63,259 nucleotides of DNA from an uncultured Clostridia bacterium (GCA_947628715.1 CANRAW010000006.1:1-63259); one strand, 5' to 3'. Counted from the first letter of the stretch, positions 1 to 10,815 are shown. Numbers and translations are program-made. The notes: generated by a model from the sequence alone, not told the origin.

Positions 1-28
1 TATTTATTCCTTATTATTTTATTGTATG

Positions 29-118
<90 letters not shown>

Positions 119-354
119 GATCTTTCTCCTGTTTTAAAAATAATCAGTATTCTTTTGCCAACTAAATTTTTTATTATTATATTTACAATTTTTATTTTAA
201 AATATAAATCGACACTTGTCAATAATTTTTTACAAAAAACTCACCGGTAATTTTTAGCAAAAACTTCTTACTTACTACAAAGACCATAAAAAATAGCCAT
301 TATGCTTTAAACACAAAATGACTATTTTCAATTTATTAAGATACCACATTAATT
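119..354. other. Non-coding gap downstream of glf
   Basis: This AT-rich stretch lies between the microsatellite ORF and the end of glf. Apart from the Shine-Dalgarno of the short minus-strand ORF near 122-130, I see no convincing gene. A weak inverted repeat around 286-322 (AAATAGCCATT with AATGACTATTT) could be the terminator of the polysaccharide operon. Confidence 0.4.
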
Positions 355-1460
355 TTACAAAATCTTTTTTACCAAATCTAATGCTTCAAGAATTACCTTA
401 TCCATGTCATAATACTTATATGCACCAAGTCTTCCACCAAAAATTACATTTTCTTCTTGTTTCGATAACTCTAAATACTTTTCATATAAAGCATTATTTT
501 TATCATTATTTATTGGATAATATGCTTCCTTTTCTCTATTCCATGAATCTGGATACTCTCTTGTAACTACAGTTTTTGGAGAAGTCGTATCAAACTCAAA
601 ATGCTTGTGTTCTATTATTCTAGTATAAGGAACCTCATATTCTGTATAATTTACAACTGCATTTCCTTGATAATTTTCCTCCTCTAAAATTTCTGTTTCA
701 AATCTTAGACTTCTATACTCTAATTCGCCAAACTTGTAATCATAATACTTATCTATTGGCCCTGTAAATATTATTTTTTCAGCAATATCCTTTAAATTAT
801 CTTTATCATTAAAGAAATCCACATTAAGTCTTACCTCTATTCCGCTCAAGCATTTTTTCAATTATGCCTGTGTATCCTCCTATTGGAATTCCTTGATATC
901 TGTCATTAAAATAATTATTATCATAAACAAATCTAACTGGCAATCTTTTTATTATAAAACTTGGTAGTTCTTCTGCTCTTTTGCCCCATTGCTTTTCTGT
1001 ATAACCTTTAACTAATTTTTCATATATTGTTTTTCCGAACAAGGCTAATAGCTTGCTCCTCTAAATTCTTTGGATTTGTAATATTTGCCTTACTTTTCTC
1101 TTCTTCTATTTTTTCTTTTGCCTCTTTTGGCGTTTTTACGCCCCATAACTTATTAAATGTGTTCATATTAAAAGGCATATTATATAATTCGTCTTTATAA
1201 ATTGCAACTGGTGAATTAATATAATTGTTAAATTCTGCAAATTGGTTTATGTAATTCCATACCTCTTCATTACTCGTGTGGAATATATGGGCACCGTATT
1301 TATGTACATTTATGCCTTCTATTTTTTCTGTATAAATGTTTCCTCCTATATGTGGTCTTTTTTCAATTACTAAACATTTTTTACCTCTTTTTGTTGCTTC
1401 GTATGCAAAAATTGAACCAAATAAACCTGCTCCAACTATTAAATAATCATATTTTTTCAT
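355..1460 (-). CDS. glf: UDP-galactopyranose mutase (two CGGA shift sites)
   Basis: This flavoenzyme interconverts UDP-galactopyranose and UDP-galactofuranose, the donor for galactofuranose-containing surface glycans. The N-terminus has the FAD dinucleotide-binding motif GAGLFG near residues 11-16. Family blocks such as YTEKQWG, FIIKRLPVRF and YQGIPIGGYT follow in order. The frame is continuous only if two CGGA sequences are each read as one Gly: 1034-1037 (residue 142, in LVGKTIYEKL) and 841-844 (residue 206, in MLEGIEVRLN). The result is 367 residues, the normal family length. It is the last gene of the operon and supports a Galf-containing polymer. Without the shifts it would be three fragments. 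Confidence 0.95.
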
Positions 1461-1510
1461 TTTTATTATTCCTTTCTTTACTATGGCATAATTTAAACAT
1501 AATATGCTGA

Positions 1511-2983
1511 TTATTTCTCAGCATTTTCTTCTTCCCTTTCTTCTATACCAATTAATGCTTTTATTTTTTTAAATATATCTTCAACTAATTCGTCTTTTAG
1601 CAGAATTAAAATTTCTCCATATATTATTATACCAATTACTACTTCAAAAAGTAAAGGAGAAATTCCTTCTTCAATAAATATTCCTATAGAATAACAACTT
1701 ACAAACATTGTTAAACTTGCGATTAAATAATTCCTTGTACCTTTTAATATTTCTTTTATGTTGAAATCTTTTCTTACAAAATAAAGTTGTATTGCCGTAA
1801 CTGTTCCTTCAGCAATTACAGTTCCTATTGATGCACCTAATGCGCCATAATTCCAAATTAATGCTAAGTTTATTGCAAAATTTACAATCGCTCCACATAT
1901 TACTGAAATTGAAAATTCTCTTTGCCTTTTTGTTGGCAATAAATATTGTGTTCCAATTACATTACTAAGTCCTATTAATAATATAATCGGAGTTATTACG
2001 TTCATAAGAATTATTACTCTATCATAGCCTTCTCCAAAGAATAATGGAACGAACCTATTTGAAACAGCGAGTATTCCAAAAATCATTGGAAATGCAAGTA
2101 AAAATACGACATTAAATGACTTCTTCATATATGCTACTACTTGCTTTTTTTCGCCATTTATGAAGCTACTTGATATTCTTGTTAACATTACAGGACCAAG
2201 TGAAGTTACAACTGTAAGTAACATTTTTATAATTTTTTGACTCTGATCGTAATATCCAACTTCTGATTTATCTGTTATTATTGCACCTATCATAGTTCTA
2301 TCAAATAGAGTATAAACTTGTATTGCAATTTGTGGAATAAATAACATGATAGTTGGTTTTAAATGTTTAAATATATTTAGTTCTTTTATTTTAACCTTAT
2401 CAATGAATTTTGGTAAACTTATCCATAAAGTTCCATTTCCTATTATTACTGATAATACATATATTATAAAATATAATTTTAAATCGTTTGCATTTTTTAC
2501 GAATATAAATATGCTTATTATACTTATTATTTTTATTAAAGTGTTTCTTATTACTGTCTTTTTAAATTCCTCTAATCCTTGGAATAGCCAACTTATATCT
2601 ATTGTCGTTCCTATTATTTCAATTAACAAAATCTTATAATATTCTTTATAGCTATTATTTCCATTTACAAAAAATAAATAAAAAATAGCTAATGATATTA
2701 GTATTGTAAATGCTCTTAATATAACAATTTCCCAAAACGTTTTGCTATATTCTTTTTTATTATCTTGCTTATAGGCAATTTCTCTTTGCCCATATAGTGC
2801 AATGCCAAGTGAACCAAATAAAATGAAATATGCTGAAATTGATGTTGTATAGCTGTATATTCCTATGTTTTCTGCACCTAGCATCCTTGAAATATATGGT
2901 GTAGTTACAAGTGGCAATATAAGTATTAATATTTGATATATTAAGTTATATATATAATTTTTCGTTACGCTCTTTTTTTGCAT
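1511..2983 (-). CDS. Polysaccharide flippase, Wzx/MVF type
   Basis: This is an integral membrane protein of 490 residues with about 12-14 hydrophobic segments. Its N-terminus (YNLIYQILILILPLVTTPYI) is typical of O-antigen/capsule repeat-unit flippases, which move lipid-linked oligosaccharides across the membrane. I chose the ATG at 2983-2981, with AAGGG about 8 bases upstream. A TTG 15 bases further upstream is in frame but lacks as good a site. The upstream glycosyltransferase stops one base before this ATG, so translation is probably coupled. It contains no in-frame CGG. Confidence 0.9.
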   Translation of the reverse strand: MQKKSVTKNYIYNLIYQILILILPLVTTPYISRMLGAENIGIYSYTTSISAYFILFGSLGIALYGQREIAYKQDNKKEYSKTFWEIVILRAFTILISLAIFYLFFVNGNNSYKEYYKILLIEIIGTTIDISWLFQGLEEFKKTVIRNTLIKIISIISIFIFVKNANDLKLYFIIYVLSVIIGNGTLWISLPKFIDKVKIKELNIFKHLKPTIMLFIPQIAIQVYTLFDRTMIGAIITDKSEVGYYDQSQKIIKMLLTVVTSLGPVMLTRISSSFINGEKKQVVAYMKKSFNVVFLLAFPMIFGILAVSNRFVPLFFGEGYDRVIILMNVITPIILLIGLSNVIGTQYLLPTKRQREFSISVICGAIVNFAINLALIWNYGALGASIGTVIAEGTVTAIQLYFVRKDFNIKEILKGTRNYLIASLTMFVSCYSIGIFIEEGISPLLFEVVIGIIIYGEILILLKDELVEDIFKKIKALIGIEEREEENAEK

Positions 2984-2984
2984 T

Positions 2985-4053
2985 TTAAATCCCTTCAATA
3001 ATATTACTTATGTTTTTTATTGTTTGCATTAGATATTCTCCTTTTGTTAATTCTTCAGAAATATCTTTTGCATTATTTTTCATTTCTTCATATTCTTCTT
3101 CTGTTATTTTTTTAATTTCGTATCCTATATCTTCTAATTTATCTATTACTATTCCCACTTTATTTTTTAATACAAATTCCGCCATTGCGGATTTTCTCCA
3201 CACAATTACTGGAAGCCCTGATGCTATATATAAAGACATTTTATGTGGATTATTATATTGCAAGTATTCTCCATAAGGTCCAGTGCAATTTTCTATTGAA
3301 TCTCCATCCCATACAAGTCCGAAGCCGTCCTTCCATATTTTTTACTATTTCTGATGGAGAAAATGCCCCTTTATAATTTATATTTTCTTCTCCTTTTTCT
3401 TTTTCGTATCCCATGCCATATAAATTAAAAGTAATATCTTTTAATTCTTTTAATTTTTTCAAATATTTTGCTTTTTCTTTTGATAAGTTTCCTGCAATTA
3501 CTATAGGTTCTTCTTTTTTCTTTTGCTTAGTAATTACCTTTCCATCTATAATATAATCAAATATTTTTAGTTCAAACATATTAGCTGCTGGAATTTCGCA
3601 TATTTCTGTTATTTTATTTTTCATTTTTGTATTATGAACTATTAAATAAGTCGCTCTTTTTAAAACTTCTCTGTCTTCCTTTATTATTCTTGGCATATTA
3701 TCAAATCTAAGTGAGTCTAAGTCATGTATTAATAATATTGTTTTTACATTTAGCCTATTTAACTCATCCATAACTTTCTCAAAACCTAGCATTGCATTTA
3801 TTAATGGATATTGTATTAATAATATGTCATCTTTGTTAAGTTTTGATATTGTTTCTATCCATATTTTATAATTTTTCTTGTAGTCTATATATTGTTTAAA
3901 TTTAAGTAACTTATTTTTTTGAACGCCATATACTGTTGGTATTATAAATTCTTTAAATCCCATTTTCTTCAGTATATATTCTGCATCTTCTCTTGCTTTT
4001 GTTGATGCGTTGTATTCTCCATCTGGTGTTCCTTCGCAAACATAATACTTCAT
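2985..4053 (-). CDS. Galactofuranosyltransferase-like glycosyltransferase (one CGGC shift)
   Basis: This 355-residue glycosyltransferase has a GT-B-like layout. The C-terminal half has PHKMSLYIASGLPVIVW, a block seen in beta-1,6-galactofuranosyltransferases and related sugar transferases that recognise the nucleotide-sugar donor. With glf in the same operon, UDP-Galf is a reasonable donor (inference). The frame needs one +1 step at CGGC 3324-3327 (residue 243). It then reads MEGGFGLVWDGDSIENCTGP, a glycine-rich loop. A nearby TTC-GGA at 3319-3323 is read as ordinary triplets after the shift. Without it the gene would be two overlapping fragments. Confidence 0.85.
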
Positions 4054-4072
4054 ATTATTATATCAATCCTTT

Positions 4073-6574
4073 CTAAAGGCCTCTTAGATTTTCTTCTAAT
4101 TTTTTTGCCTCTAGTTTAATATCAAATCCCATTTTTCTTATATTATTTCTTCTATTTTCTCTTTCGTTTGCTTCTTCTAAATTATTAATTATTATTTTTG
4201 CCCACTCTTCTGCGTCTTTACCTAATGATATAAATTCAAAATCTTCAGACATTTTTGCAGTAGTTGGCATTGCTTTATCTGATGCAAAAACTAAAAGTCC
4301 TGATGCTTGTGCTTCTATTAATGCTACTGCAAGTCCCTCAAATATTGATGGAAATACAAATACATCCATTGCTTGCATTAATTCTTTTACATCGTCTCTT
4401 TTTCCTAAAAATGATATTTTATCTTCTATTTTAAGCCTTTTTGCTTCTTCCTTTAAATTTTCTTCTTCTTCACCTTGTCCGTACTATAATTAAGTGTGCA
4501 TTTTCTTTCATTTTGCATATTTCATTAAATACTTCTATTAAGAAAATTTGATTTTTTTGGAACGTTAGCCTTCCTATATTTCCGATAACTAGCTTGTTTT
4601 CTAGTCCGAAGTTTTCTTCTATATTCTTCCCTTATATTAGGGTTATATTTATATTCTTCTACATCTATTGCATTATTTATTATTTTATATTTATTTTCTT
4701 CTCTAACTAGGTCATAATAGAACCATTTTCCTGCATCTTCTGAGCATGCCCAAAAGTCAGTTGCATATTCTGCAAGTAATATTTTATTTAATCTATGAAC
4801 CATGCCTCTAAGGAAACTATCCATATTTTGTGAATTATGACTGTGTACTATTCTTCTTTTTATTCCATATTTTTTCGCATATTTCAAATAATCTATATTT
4901 GCTAAGCTACATATATTTACCCAAATACAAGCGTATTCTTTTGCATGATTTGAGAAGAAATTTTTCATGTCTTCTTTATATTTTTTTATATCTTTACTTC
5001 TTGCTGTTACCCTATATATTTTTCCACCTAATTTTTTTATTTCTTCTTCATAAGCAACAATTTCGGTATTACATAAAAAATCAAATTGTACTTTTTCTCT
5101 GTCTATATTTCTGTAATAATTCATTATTACACTTTCGACGCCACCTGGATTATCTGTTATTCCAAATACTAATACTTTAATTTTTTCTTCTGGATTATGT
5201 GGCTTTTCATTTTTGAATTTACTTAATTTTGAGTTTAAATATTCTCCTATTTGCCACCAATTTTCAAGTACAATATATACAAGTATTACAGCTACAAGCC
5301 TTGCAATTCCTGCTTTGCTTAATACTTCTAAATATAAATATCCATCCATTGGGTGTAGATATATCGTATATGCTAAATACCCATATATTATTATCCATAT
5401 ATTTCTATATTTGTCTTTTGAGTATTTTATTTTGTTATATATTATTGTGAAAAATGCTGCCATGATTCCCTGAAATACTACTATTCCAAGTATTCCGAAA
5501 TCATTTATCCATCTTCTATATGCAGTGTATATATTTCCAACCATTTCGTCTTCATAATATATAAATTCTAGGTGTCCTGATTCCCTTTCTGTAAGTCCAT
5601 AATTAGTTATACCAAATGAATCTAAGTTTGAGATAAGTCCGTAAAAGGTTTCTTCTCCTCTTACCATTTTTATTTGTTTTTCATTTTTTACATATTGATT
5701 AAAGCACTCTATCGAGCCACCACAATAATATGTTATATAATCAAATAGTCCTTTTGAATTTATTCTTCCTACAACTGACGCACTATAATAAAATATTATT
5801 AATCCAATTATTCCTGCTGTAACAATTTTTACCATAGTTTTTATTTCTACATGTTTTTTCCATGAGCCTTTTACAGACCAAAGTATGATTCCTATTGTAA
5901 GCATACCAACGAAGAAATCTATTATCATACCTCTATTAGATTGTAATATATATAATATTATAAATAAAACTGCTGGTAATAAATATGCTTTATATTTTTT
6001 TATTGCTTTTGCTTTGTCTTCTTCTACTAATAAATTATTTAGAAATATCTGTGTAAATGCAAAAGCACAGGCAATTACTGGACAATTCATAAGTGTTATA
6101 ATACCTGGAAGCGCTACTTCCTTACTATATGACGTATGTTCTTTATATACTGTAAGTGCTCTTGATATTCCAGTAAATGCTTCATATCTTGAGGAAATAT
6201 CTATAACGACTAAAATCTGTAAGCAAATTGTAACTATACAATATAAAGCTACTAGATATATTAAAACTTTTGGCACAGTAATTGTTTTTAATTTGCTTCT
6301 TTCTTTTTCTTGCTTACCTTTTATTCTTTTTAAATATAGTTTTTCTGTTAAATACGATACTCCAATAAATTCTACCGCTCCAAGTAGAAGTATTAAAAAT
6401 GTCGCACCTGACATCTTTATTCCCCATTTTTCTACATTGAGAACTGCGCAAAATACACTAAATGTGTACATTGCAATAAATATTATTGCTGGTCCGCATT
6501 ATTTCTTTTTTAAATAAATAATATGCTCCTACTAACATTATCATAAAGCATATTAATAATAAGTAAATTAGCAT
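4073..6574 (-). CDS. Fused Wzy-type polymerase and GT4 glycosyltransferase (three CGGA shifts)
   Basis: This 832-residue protein has two parts. Residues 1 to about 430 form a multi-pass membrane domain like oligosaccharide repeat-unit polymerases, ending in an LHPMDGYLYLE loop region. From about 460 there is a cytosolic GT4-type glycosyltransferase with FGITDNPGGVESVIMNYYR, HSHNSQNMDSFLRG and a C-terminal PSIFEGLAVALIEAQASG donor-binding block. Shifts are at CGGA 6493-6496 (residue 27), 4605-4608 (residue 656, FGLENKLVIGNIGRL) and 4478-4481 (residue 698, LIIVGQGEEE). The ATG at 6574 overlaps the end of the upstream gene by 7 bases. No stop or start separates the polymerase and transferase halves, so this looks like a true fusion that couples polymerisation with sugar addition. 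Confidence 0.85.
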
Positions 6575-7599
6575 TCTTTCTCCTTCTGTTTTTTAGTTTG
6601 TTCTTTTTTAAATTGTGTTTGTCTTACTTTTGCTATAACCATTGTTATAAAATATAACTTGTGTTTTATTGTAAATAGTGTTATTTTTCTTGTTATAGAA
6701 AGTTCTTCATACGTTGATTTTTTTATTGCTAAATTAAATTCGTCTATATTACATATTTTTTTTAGATTTTTTATTTGCTGTAAATTAGTTAGTCCATTTT
6801 CTTTGTTAAAGCAAAAATTTACTGCAATTAATAAAATATGGTATGCAACATAGTTGTTGAATTTATTAACTATTTCTTCATTTGTTGAATATTCTTTTTC
6901 AATGTATTTTTTTGCTATTTTCATGGAGTCTAATACTTTATCTGCAAAATACTTATCATATTTTCTTACGGCTGAATTTTCATTAAATCTATAATTATAT
7001 AATGCTTCATTTAAAATGTAGATTTTATTTATATTTTTACATGACATCATACAAAATAGTGCATCTTCACCAATAAAAACTTTTGGATTAAATTGTATAT
7101 TTTTTATTATTTCTGCCTTCCATAATTTGCCCCAACAAAAGCCTGTCCCATTTTGTACATTTAATATTGTTTTCAAAAATTCTTCTTTATTTAAAATTAA
7201 TTCTTTTTCTTTTGTAATTTTTTCAGTTTTATTTTCATATATTCTATTATATCCGCATATTACGCAGTCTGCGTTTTGTGCTTTTAAAACTTTTAATAAT
7301 TTTTCTATATAATTTTTTTCTATATAATCGTCACTATCTACAAAAGCTATATATTTACCTTTTGCACTTTCTAGCCCAACATTTCTAGATGTGCTTACAC
7401 CTTCATTTTCTTTATCTATGAATTTTATTCTTGAATCATTAAATTCTATACAAATTTCTTTTGATTTATCTTTTGAACCATCATTTATCAATAATATTTC
7501 TAGATTTTTATATGTCTGATTAATAATGCTTTCTATACATTTTTTTAGATATTTTTCTGAATTATAAACTGGAACTATAATTGAAACTAATTCTTCCAT
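6568..7599 (-). CDS. Family 2 glycosyltransferase
   Basis: This 343-residue GT-A enzyme begins with the family signature VSIIVPVYNSEKYLKKCIES. It has DGSKDKS, SRNVGLESAKGKYIAFVDSDD (the DxD-type metal and donor site near residue 90) and a GEDALF motif at about 178. It transfers one sugar in assembly of the polysaccharide repeat unit; the sugar cannot be told from sequence. It lies 3 bases after the DUF4422 gene and overlaps the next gene's start. It contains no in-frame CGG. Confidence 0.93.
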   Translation of the reverse strand: MEELVSIIVPVYNSEKYLKKCIESIINQTYKNLEILLINDGSKDKSKEICIEFNDSRIKFIDKENEGVSTSRNVGLESAKGKYIAFVDSDDYIEKNYIEKLLKVLKAQNADCVICGYNRIYENKTEKITKEKELILNKEEFLKTILNVQNGTGFCWGKLWKAEIIKNIQFNPKVFIGEDALFCMMSCKNINKIYILNEALYNYRFNENSAVRKYDKYFADKVLDSMKIAKKYIEKEYSTNEEIVNKFNNYVAYHILLIAVNFCFNKENGLTNLQQIKNLKKICNIDEFNLAIKKSTYEELSITRKITLFTIKHKLYFITMVIAKVRQTQFKKEQTKKQKEKEC

Positions 7600-7602
7600 A
7601 TT

Positions 7603-8394
7603 TTAGAAACTCTTTTCATATTTTTTTCCTACAAATTTCGCCATTAAAAATGACGTTATTTTTTTAACCCAGTTTACTTTTTCTATATCTATTACATTTA
7701 CTTCTGTGTATTTTATATTGTTTTTATTAATCCAAACATTTAGTAATAATTCAGATATTCTTCCAAAAAATCTAGCATGAAACTCGTCGTATTTTGATAC
7801 ATCAATTCTTTTCTCTAATTCAAATAATATATCAAATAGCCAAGTACAATAATCATTTAATATTTCTTTTTTCATTATAAACATATTAAACATGTGAGCT
7901 GATGTAGCTTTATGTAGTTTGTCAAATTCTTTTAAATATTCTGGATATTTTTCTTTTAATATTTTTCTTGTCTCGTCAAGAGGTTCTACGTACATTGTGT
8001 GCTTATAATGTGAATATATCGTTTCAATATAGTATTGTCTTTTTTTAGATAATATAACATCTGTTTTTTCAAGAATTTTGCTTGCTTGTTCTAATGTCAG
8101 AACATTATCTATTTTGTCAGCTTCGTCTCTTGCGCCATTTTTTTCTATGCAAAAATGTCTTCTATAATGTGCAAGCCCAATATAATCAGCTTGTACATTT
8201 TTCCATGCCCAATAAAGCCCAGTTAGTTCACAATACCATGGGTTTTTTTCAGATATATTGTCTCCAACATTATCTGGCTGATAACCTAATTCGCAATTTC
8301 CTAATGCTTTTCCGACGTGAACTGGCAAATACATGCTATCGCTTGGCATCTTATATTTTTTATGTGTCGCAACTATTACCTTAATATCTTTCAC
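7603..8394 (-). CDS. DUF4422 glycosyltransferase-like protein
   Basis: This 263-residue protein has the DUF4422 landmarks: IKVIVATHKKYKMP at the start, VGDNISEKNPWYCELTGLYW, and YIGLAHYRRHF near residue 100. DUF4422 proteins sit in capsule and exopolysaccharide loci and are considered glycosyltransferases. It is the first gene of the operon, about 40 bases downstream of a consensus-like promoter. It contains no in-frame CGG. Confidence 0.88.
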   Translation of the reverse strand: MKDIKVIVATHKKYKMPSDSMYLPVHVGKALGNCELGYQPDNVGDNISEKNPWYCELTGLYWAWKNVQADYIGLAHYRRHFCIEKNGARDEADKIDNVLTLEQASKILEKTDVILSKKRQYYIETIYSHYKHTMYVEPLDETRKILKEKYPEYLKEFDKLHKATSAHMFNMFIMKKEILNDYCTWLFDILFELEKRIDVSKYDEFHARFFGRISELLLNVWINKNNIKYTEVNVIDIEKVNWVKKITSFLMAKFVGKKYEKSF

Positions 8395-8433
8395 TACGCA
8401 TAATCCCTTCTATTTATTTTAGCGTTTATGATC

Positions 8434-8462
8434 ATTATACTTTTTCTTAAGCCAAAAGTCAA
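8434..8462 (-). promoter_or_regulatory. Promoter of the polysaccharide operon
   Basis: On the minus strand, TTGACT (8462-8457), a 17-base spacer and TATAAT (8439-8434) match the vegetative sigma factor consensus. It drives the DUF4422 gene and everything downstream to glf. It is back-to-back with the regulator promoter at 8483-8511, so both share a short control region. Confidence 0.8.
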
Positions 8463-8463
8463 T

Positions 8464-8511
8464 ATTTTTTACTAATAGTTCATTGACATTATTCGTTTTT
8501 TGTTTTATATT
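8464..8511 (+). promoter_or_regulatory. Promoter of the first regulator gene, with a conserved upstream element
   Basis: TTGACA (8483-8488), a 17-base spacer and TATATT (8506-8511) form a strong promoter. The block 8464-8490, which includes the -35, is identical over 27 bases to 10716-10742 in front of the second kinase. It contains ACTAATAGTTCA, which loosely resembles a LytTR-type half-site (inference). Confidence 0.8.
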
Positions 8512-8571
8512 ATTTTTAGTTAAATATTTGTAACTTTTTGTAAATTTTTGTATTTTTATGGGGGTTAATAT

Positions 8572-9297
8572 ATGTTGAATTTCGTTTTATGCGATGACAA
8601 TCTTCCTTTCCTTAAAAATTTAGAATCGACATTGAATAAGTTAATTGTAAAAAATAATTTTGATGCAAAAATCGGTTATACATCAACAAAAATATTAGAT
8701 GTTTTAGATTATATGAAGAAAAATAAGACTGATGTTTTATTCCTTGATATTCTACTAAAATCTGATAAAACTGGACTTGACATTGCAGAAAAAATACGAA
8801 ATACCAACAAAGATATCTATTTTATTTTTACTACAGGTCATTTAGAATATGCTTTTTTAGCCTTCCAAGTTAAGTCATTTGATTATTTACCAAAGCCAAT
8901 TACTTCTGAAAGATTGGAAAAAACTTTATTTAGATTATTTGACGATGTTAATTTTTCTAGGAATAAATTTATATCCTTAAATAGTAAAACCTATATTAAT
9001 CAAAATGATATTTATTATATTAAAAGAGATGGGATGAAATTAATCTTTAAAACTAATAATGAAACCTTTGAGACTTATAGTTCATTTAACAAAATTTCAG
9101 AAAAACTTCCTGATAATTTTGTAAGATGCCATAAGTCTTATATTGCAAATATTAACAATATCGAGCGCATTGAAGCCAATACTAATACACTGTATTTCTC
9201 TGATAATGCAAAGTGTTATATTGGTCCTAAATATAAAAATGATTTTTTGGAGGTGATTAATGATGGAATCAGTTTGGAAGCTTCTAACAACGCCTAA
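8572..9297 (+). CDS. LytTR-family response regulator 1 (AgrA-like)
   Basis: This 241-residue AgrA/LytR-type regulator has an N-terminal receiver domain (acidic pair at CDDN, phospho-acceptor Asp in VLFLDILL near 58, Lys in YLPKPI near 109). A LytTR DNA-binding domain follows (about 135-230, with FVRCHKSYIANI). It probably receives phosphate from the kinase gene that overlaps its end. Its stop lies 35 bases inside the kinase gene, giving this regulator a longer tail (ISLEASNNA) than its paralogue at 12209. It is about 60% similar to that paralogue by eye. Confidence 0.92.
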   Translation: MLNFVLCDDNLPFLKNLESTLNKLIVKNNFDAKIGYTSTKILDVLDYMKKNKTDVLFLDILLKSDKTGLDIAEKIRNTNKDIYFIFTTGHLEYAFLAFQVKSFDYLPKPITSERLEKTLFRLFDDVNFSRNKFISLNSKTYINQNDIYYIKRDGMKLIFKTNNETFETYSSFNKISEKLPDNFVRCHKSYIANINNIERIEANTNTLYFSDNAKCYIGPKYKNDFLEVINDGISLEASNNA

Positions 9298-10639
9298 TGA
9301 GGGGCTTATTGGAATTATATTTAACAATTGGGGAATTCCTTTTATTTTTATTGAAATCGCTGTTTCAGCTTTATTATTTACGCAAGTTTTTAACATAAAA
9401 TATGAAAAAAAGCAATTAGTTATTTATGTATTAATTTTAGCATTTATTTCTGGTTTATCTAATACTATATTGCCTAAACCTTATAGTGCTTATATAAATA
9501 TGATTGCAGAGCTTTTCTTAATTATTTTCATTTTTAAAACTAGCATATTTAAAAGTATTCTTGCAGAATTCGTATCTATCATTAGTATTGTAATTTTTGA
9601 AACCATATTTTGTAAATTATGCACTGTTCTTCTTAACGTTGAATATGAACAGTTATATTTAATTCCATTAACGAGATTATTTATAACTATGCTTATATAT
9701 ATTTCAATATATATATTATATACTTTTTTTAAACATTATAATATAACAATAAATGTTATTGATAATATAAGCAAAAAGAATAAATACATACTTATTTTAA
9801 ACTTTATTTTTGCCATTGTTACTATTGCAATTCAATTCTATATAATAGGTTATTACTTATATTCTTTACCTATTTTTATAACTTTACTAAGTATGATTTC
9901 ATTAATCATTTACTTTTTTATTAGTATATATAGTTTAGTTAAAACTACTAAACTTGAAGTAACAAGTAAATCTTTAGAAGAAGCACAGCTTTATAATAAA
10001 ACTTTAAATATTTTACATGATAATTTGCGTACTTTTAGACATGACTTTTGCAATATTATGCAGTCATTTGGAGGATATATTGCAAATAATGATATGGAGG
10101 GATTAGAAAAATATTATGATGATATAAAAGAAGAGTGTAACAGTCTTAATACTTTAACTACACTTAGCCCTAGTCTTATAAATGATGCTGGATTATACAG
10201 TTTAATTACATCTAAATATTATACAGCTGAACAAGCTGGAATTAAATTTAATATAAATATTTCTGCAAACTTTCGTGATATTCCTATTTCTGCCTATACA
10301 CTTACTAGGATTTTAGGAATACTTTTAGATAACGCAATAGAAGCCGCAAAAAATTCTGAAGAAAAGGAAATTAGTTTTATGGTGTATGGTCCTTCTGAAA
10401 ATGCTAATGTAAAAAAGAGCATAATTTCTATTGAAAATAGTTATTCTAATAAAGATGTCGATGTAGATAGAATACGTGAAAAAGGCTTTACTTCTAAAAC
10501 TGAAGAAGAAGGTTCTCATGGTTTAGGTCTATGGGAAGTTAATAAAATTTTAAAGAAAAGTAAAAATCTAAATTTGCATACTACGAAAAATGATAAATAT
10601 TTTATACAGCAATTAGAGATATATAACCTAACAAAATAA
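9263..10639 (+). CDS. AgrC-like sensor histidine kinase 1
   Basis: This kinase has about 458 residues. It has six or more membrane helices (about 20-220), then a cytoplasmic kinase with the H-box LRTFRHDFCNIMQS (His near 260), the N-box LGILLDNAIEAAKNS and the G-box GLGLWEVNKI. The start is ATGGAATCAG at 9263, chosen by match to kinase 2, with GGAGG 10 bases upstream; an adjacent ATG at 9260 is equivalent. From about 9320 to 9985 the DNA is essentially identical to kinase 2, while the catalytic part has diverged. A terminator follows. Confidence 0.92.
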   Translation: MESVWKLLTTPNEGLIGIIFNNWGIPFIFIEIAVSALLFTQVFNIKYEKKQLVIYVLILAFISGLSNTILPKPYSAYINMIAELFLIIFIFKTSIFKSILAEFVSIISIVIFETIFCKLCTVLLNVEYEQLYLIPLTRLFITMLIYISIYILYTFFKHYNITINVIDNISKKNKYILILNFIFAIVTIAIQFYIIGYYLYSLPIFITLLSMISLIIYFFISIYSLVKTTKLEVTSKSLEEAQLYNKTLNILHDNLRTFRHDFCNIMQSFGGYIANNDMEGLEKYYDDIKEECNSLNTLTTLSPSLINDAGLYSLITSKYYTAEQAGIKFNINISANFRDIPISAYTLTRILGILLDNAIEAAKNSEEKEISFMVYGPSENANVKKSIISIENSYSNKDVDVDRIREKGFTSKTEEEGSHGLGLWEVNKILKKSKNLNLHTTKNDKYFIQQLEIYNLTK

Positions 10640-10684
10640 TTTTATATCAGCATAAATATTATAGATATTATTTATGTAATCATT

Positions 10685-10724
10685 AAATAAAAGCAAAATT
10701 TTCCAATTTTGCTTTTATTTTTTA
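10685..10724 (+). terminator. Intrinsic terminator after kinase 1
   Basis: The stem AAATAAAAGCAAAATT / AATTTTGCTTTTATTT has a 4-base loop (TTCC) and runs into a T-rich tract. The T-tract merges with the conserved promoter element of the second unit. Confidence 0.85.
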
Positions 10725-10764
10725 CTAATAGTTCATTGACATTTGTAAAAAATTGTTTTATATT
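10716..10764 (+). promoter_or_regulatory. Promoter of the second kinase-regulator pair
   Basis: TTGACA (10736-10741), a 17-base spacer and TATATT (10759-10764). The same 27-base element as at 8464-8490 covers the upstream region and the -35, so both halves of the duplicated system are probably controlled together. Confidence 0.8.
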
Positions 10765-10815
10765 TATCATTACAAATTTAGTTAAATTACATAATGTTTG
10801 AGGAGGTAACTAATA

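Noticed and set aside
355-1460. glf as a triply broken pseudogene
   Set aside because: The breaks are not random: both are a C inserted before an in-phase GGA, as in 24 other places, and all functional motifs are kept.
6471-6574. Start of the polymerase gene at the ATG at 6471
   Set aside because: It has no ribosome binding site and would lose the first membrane helix. The ATG at 6574 overlaps the upstream gene and becomes in-frame through CGGA at 6493.
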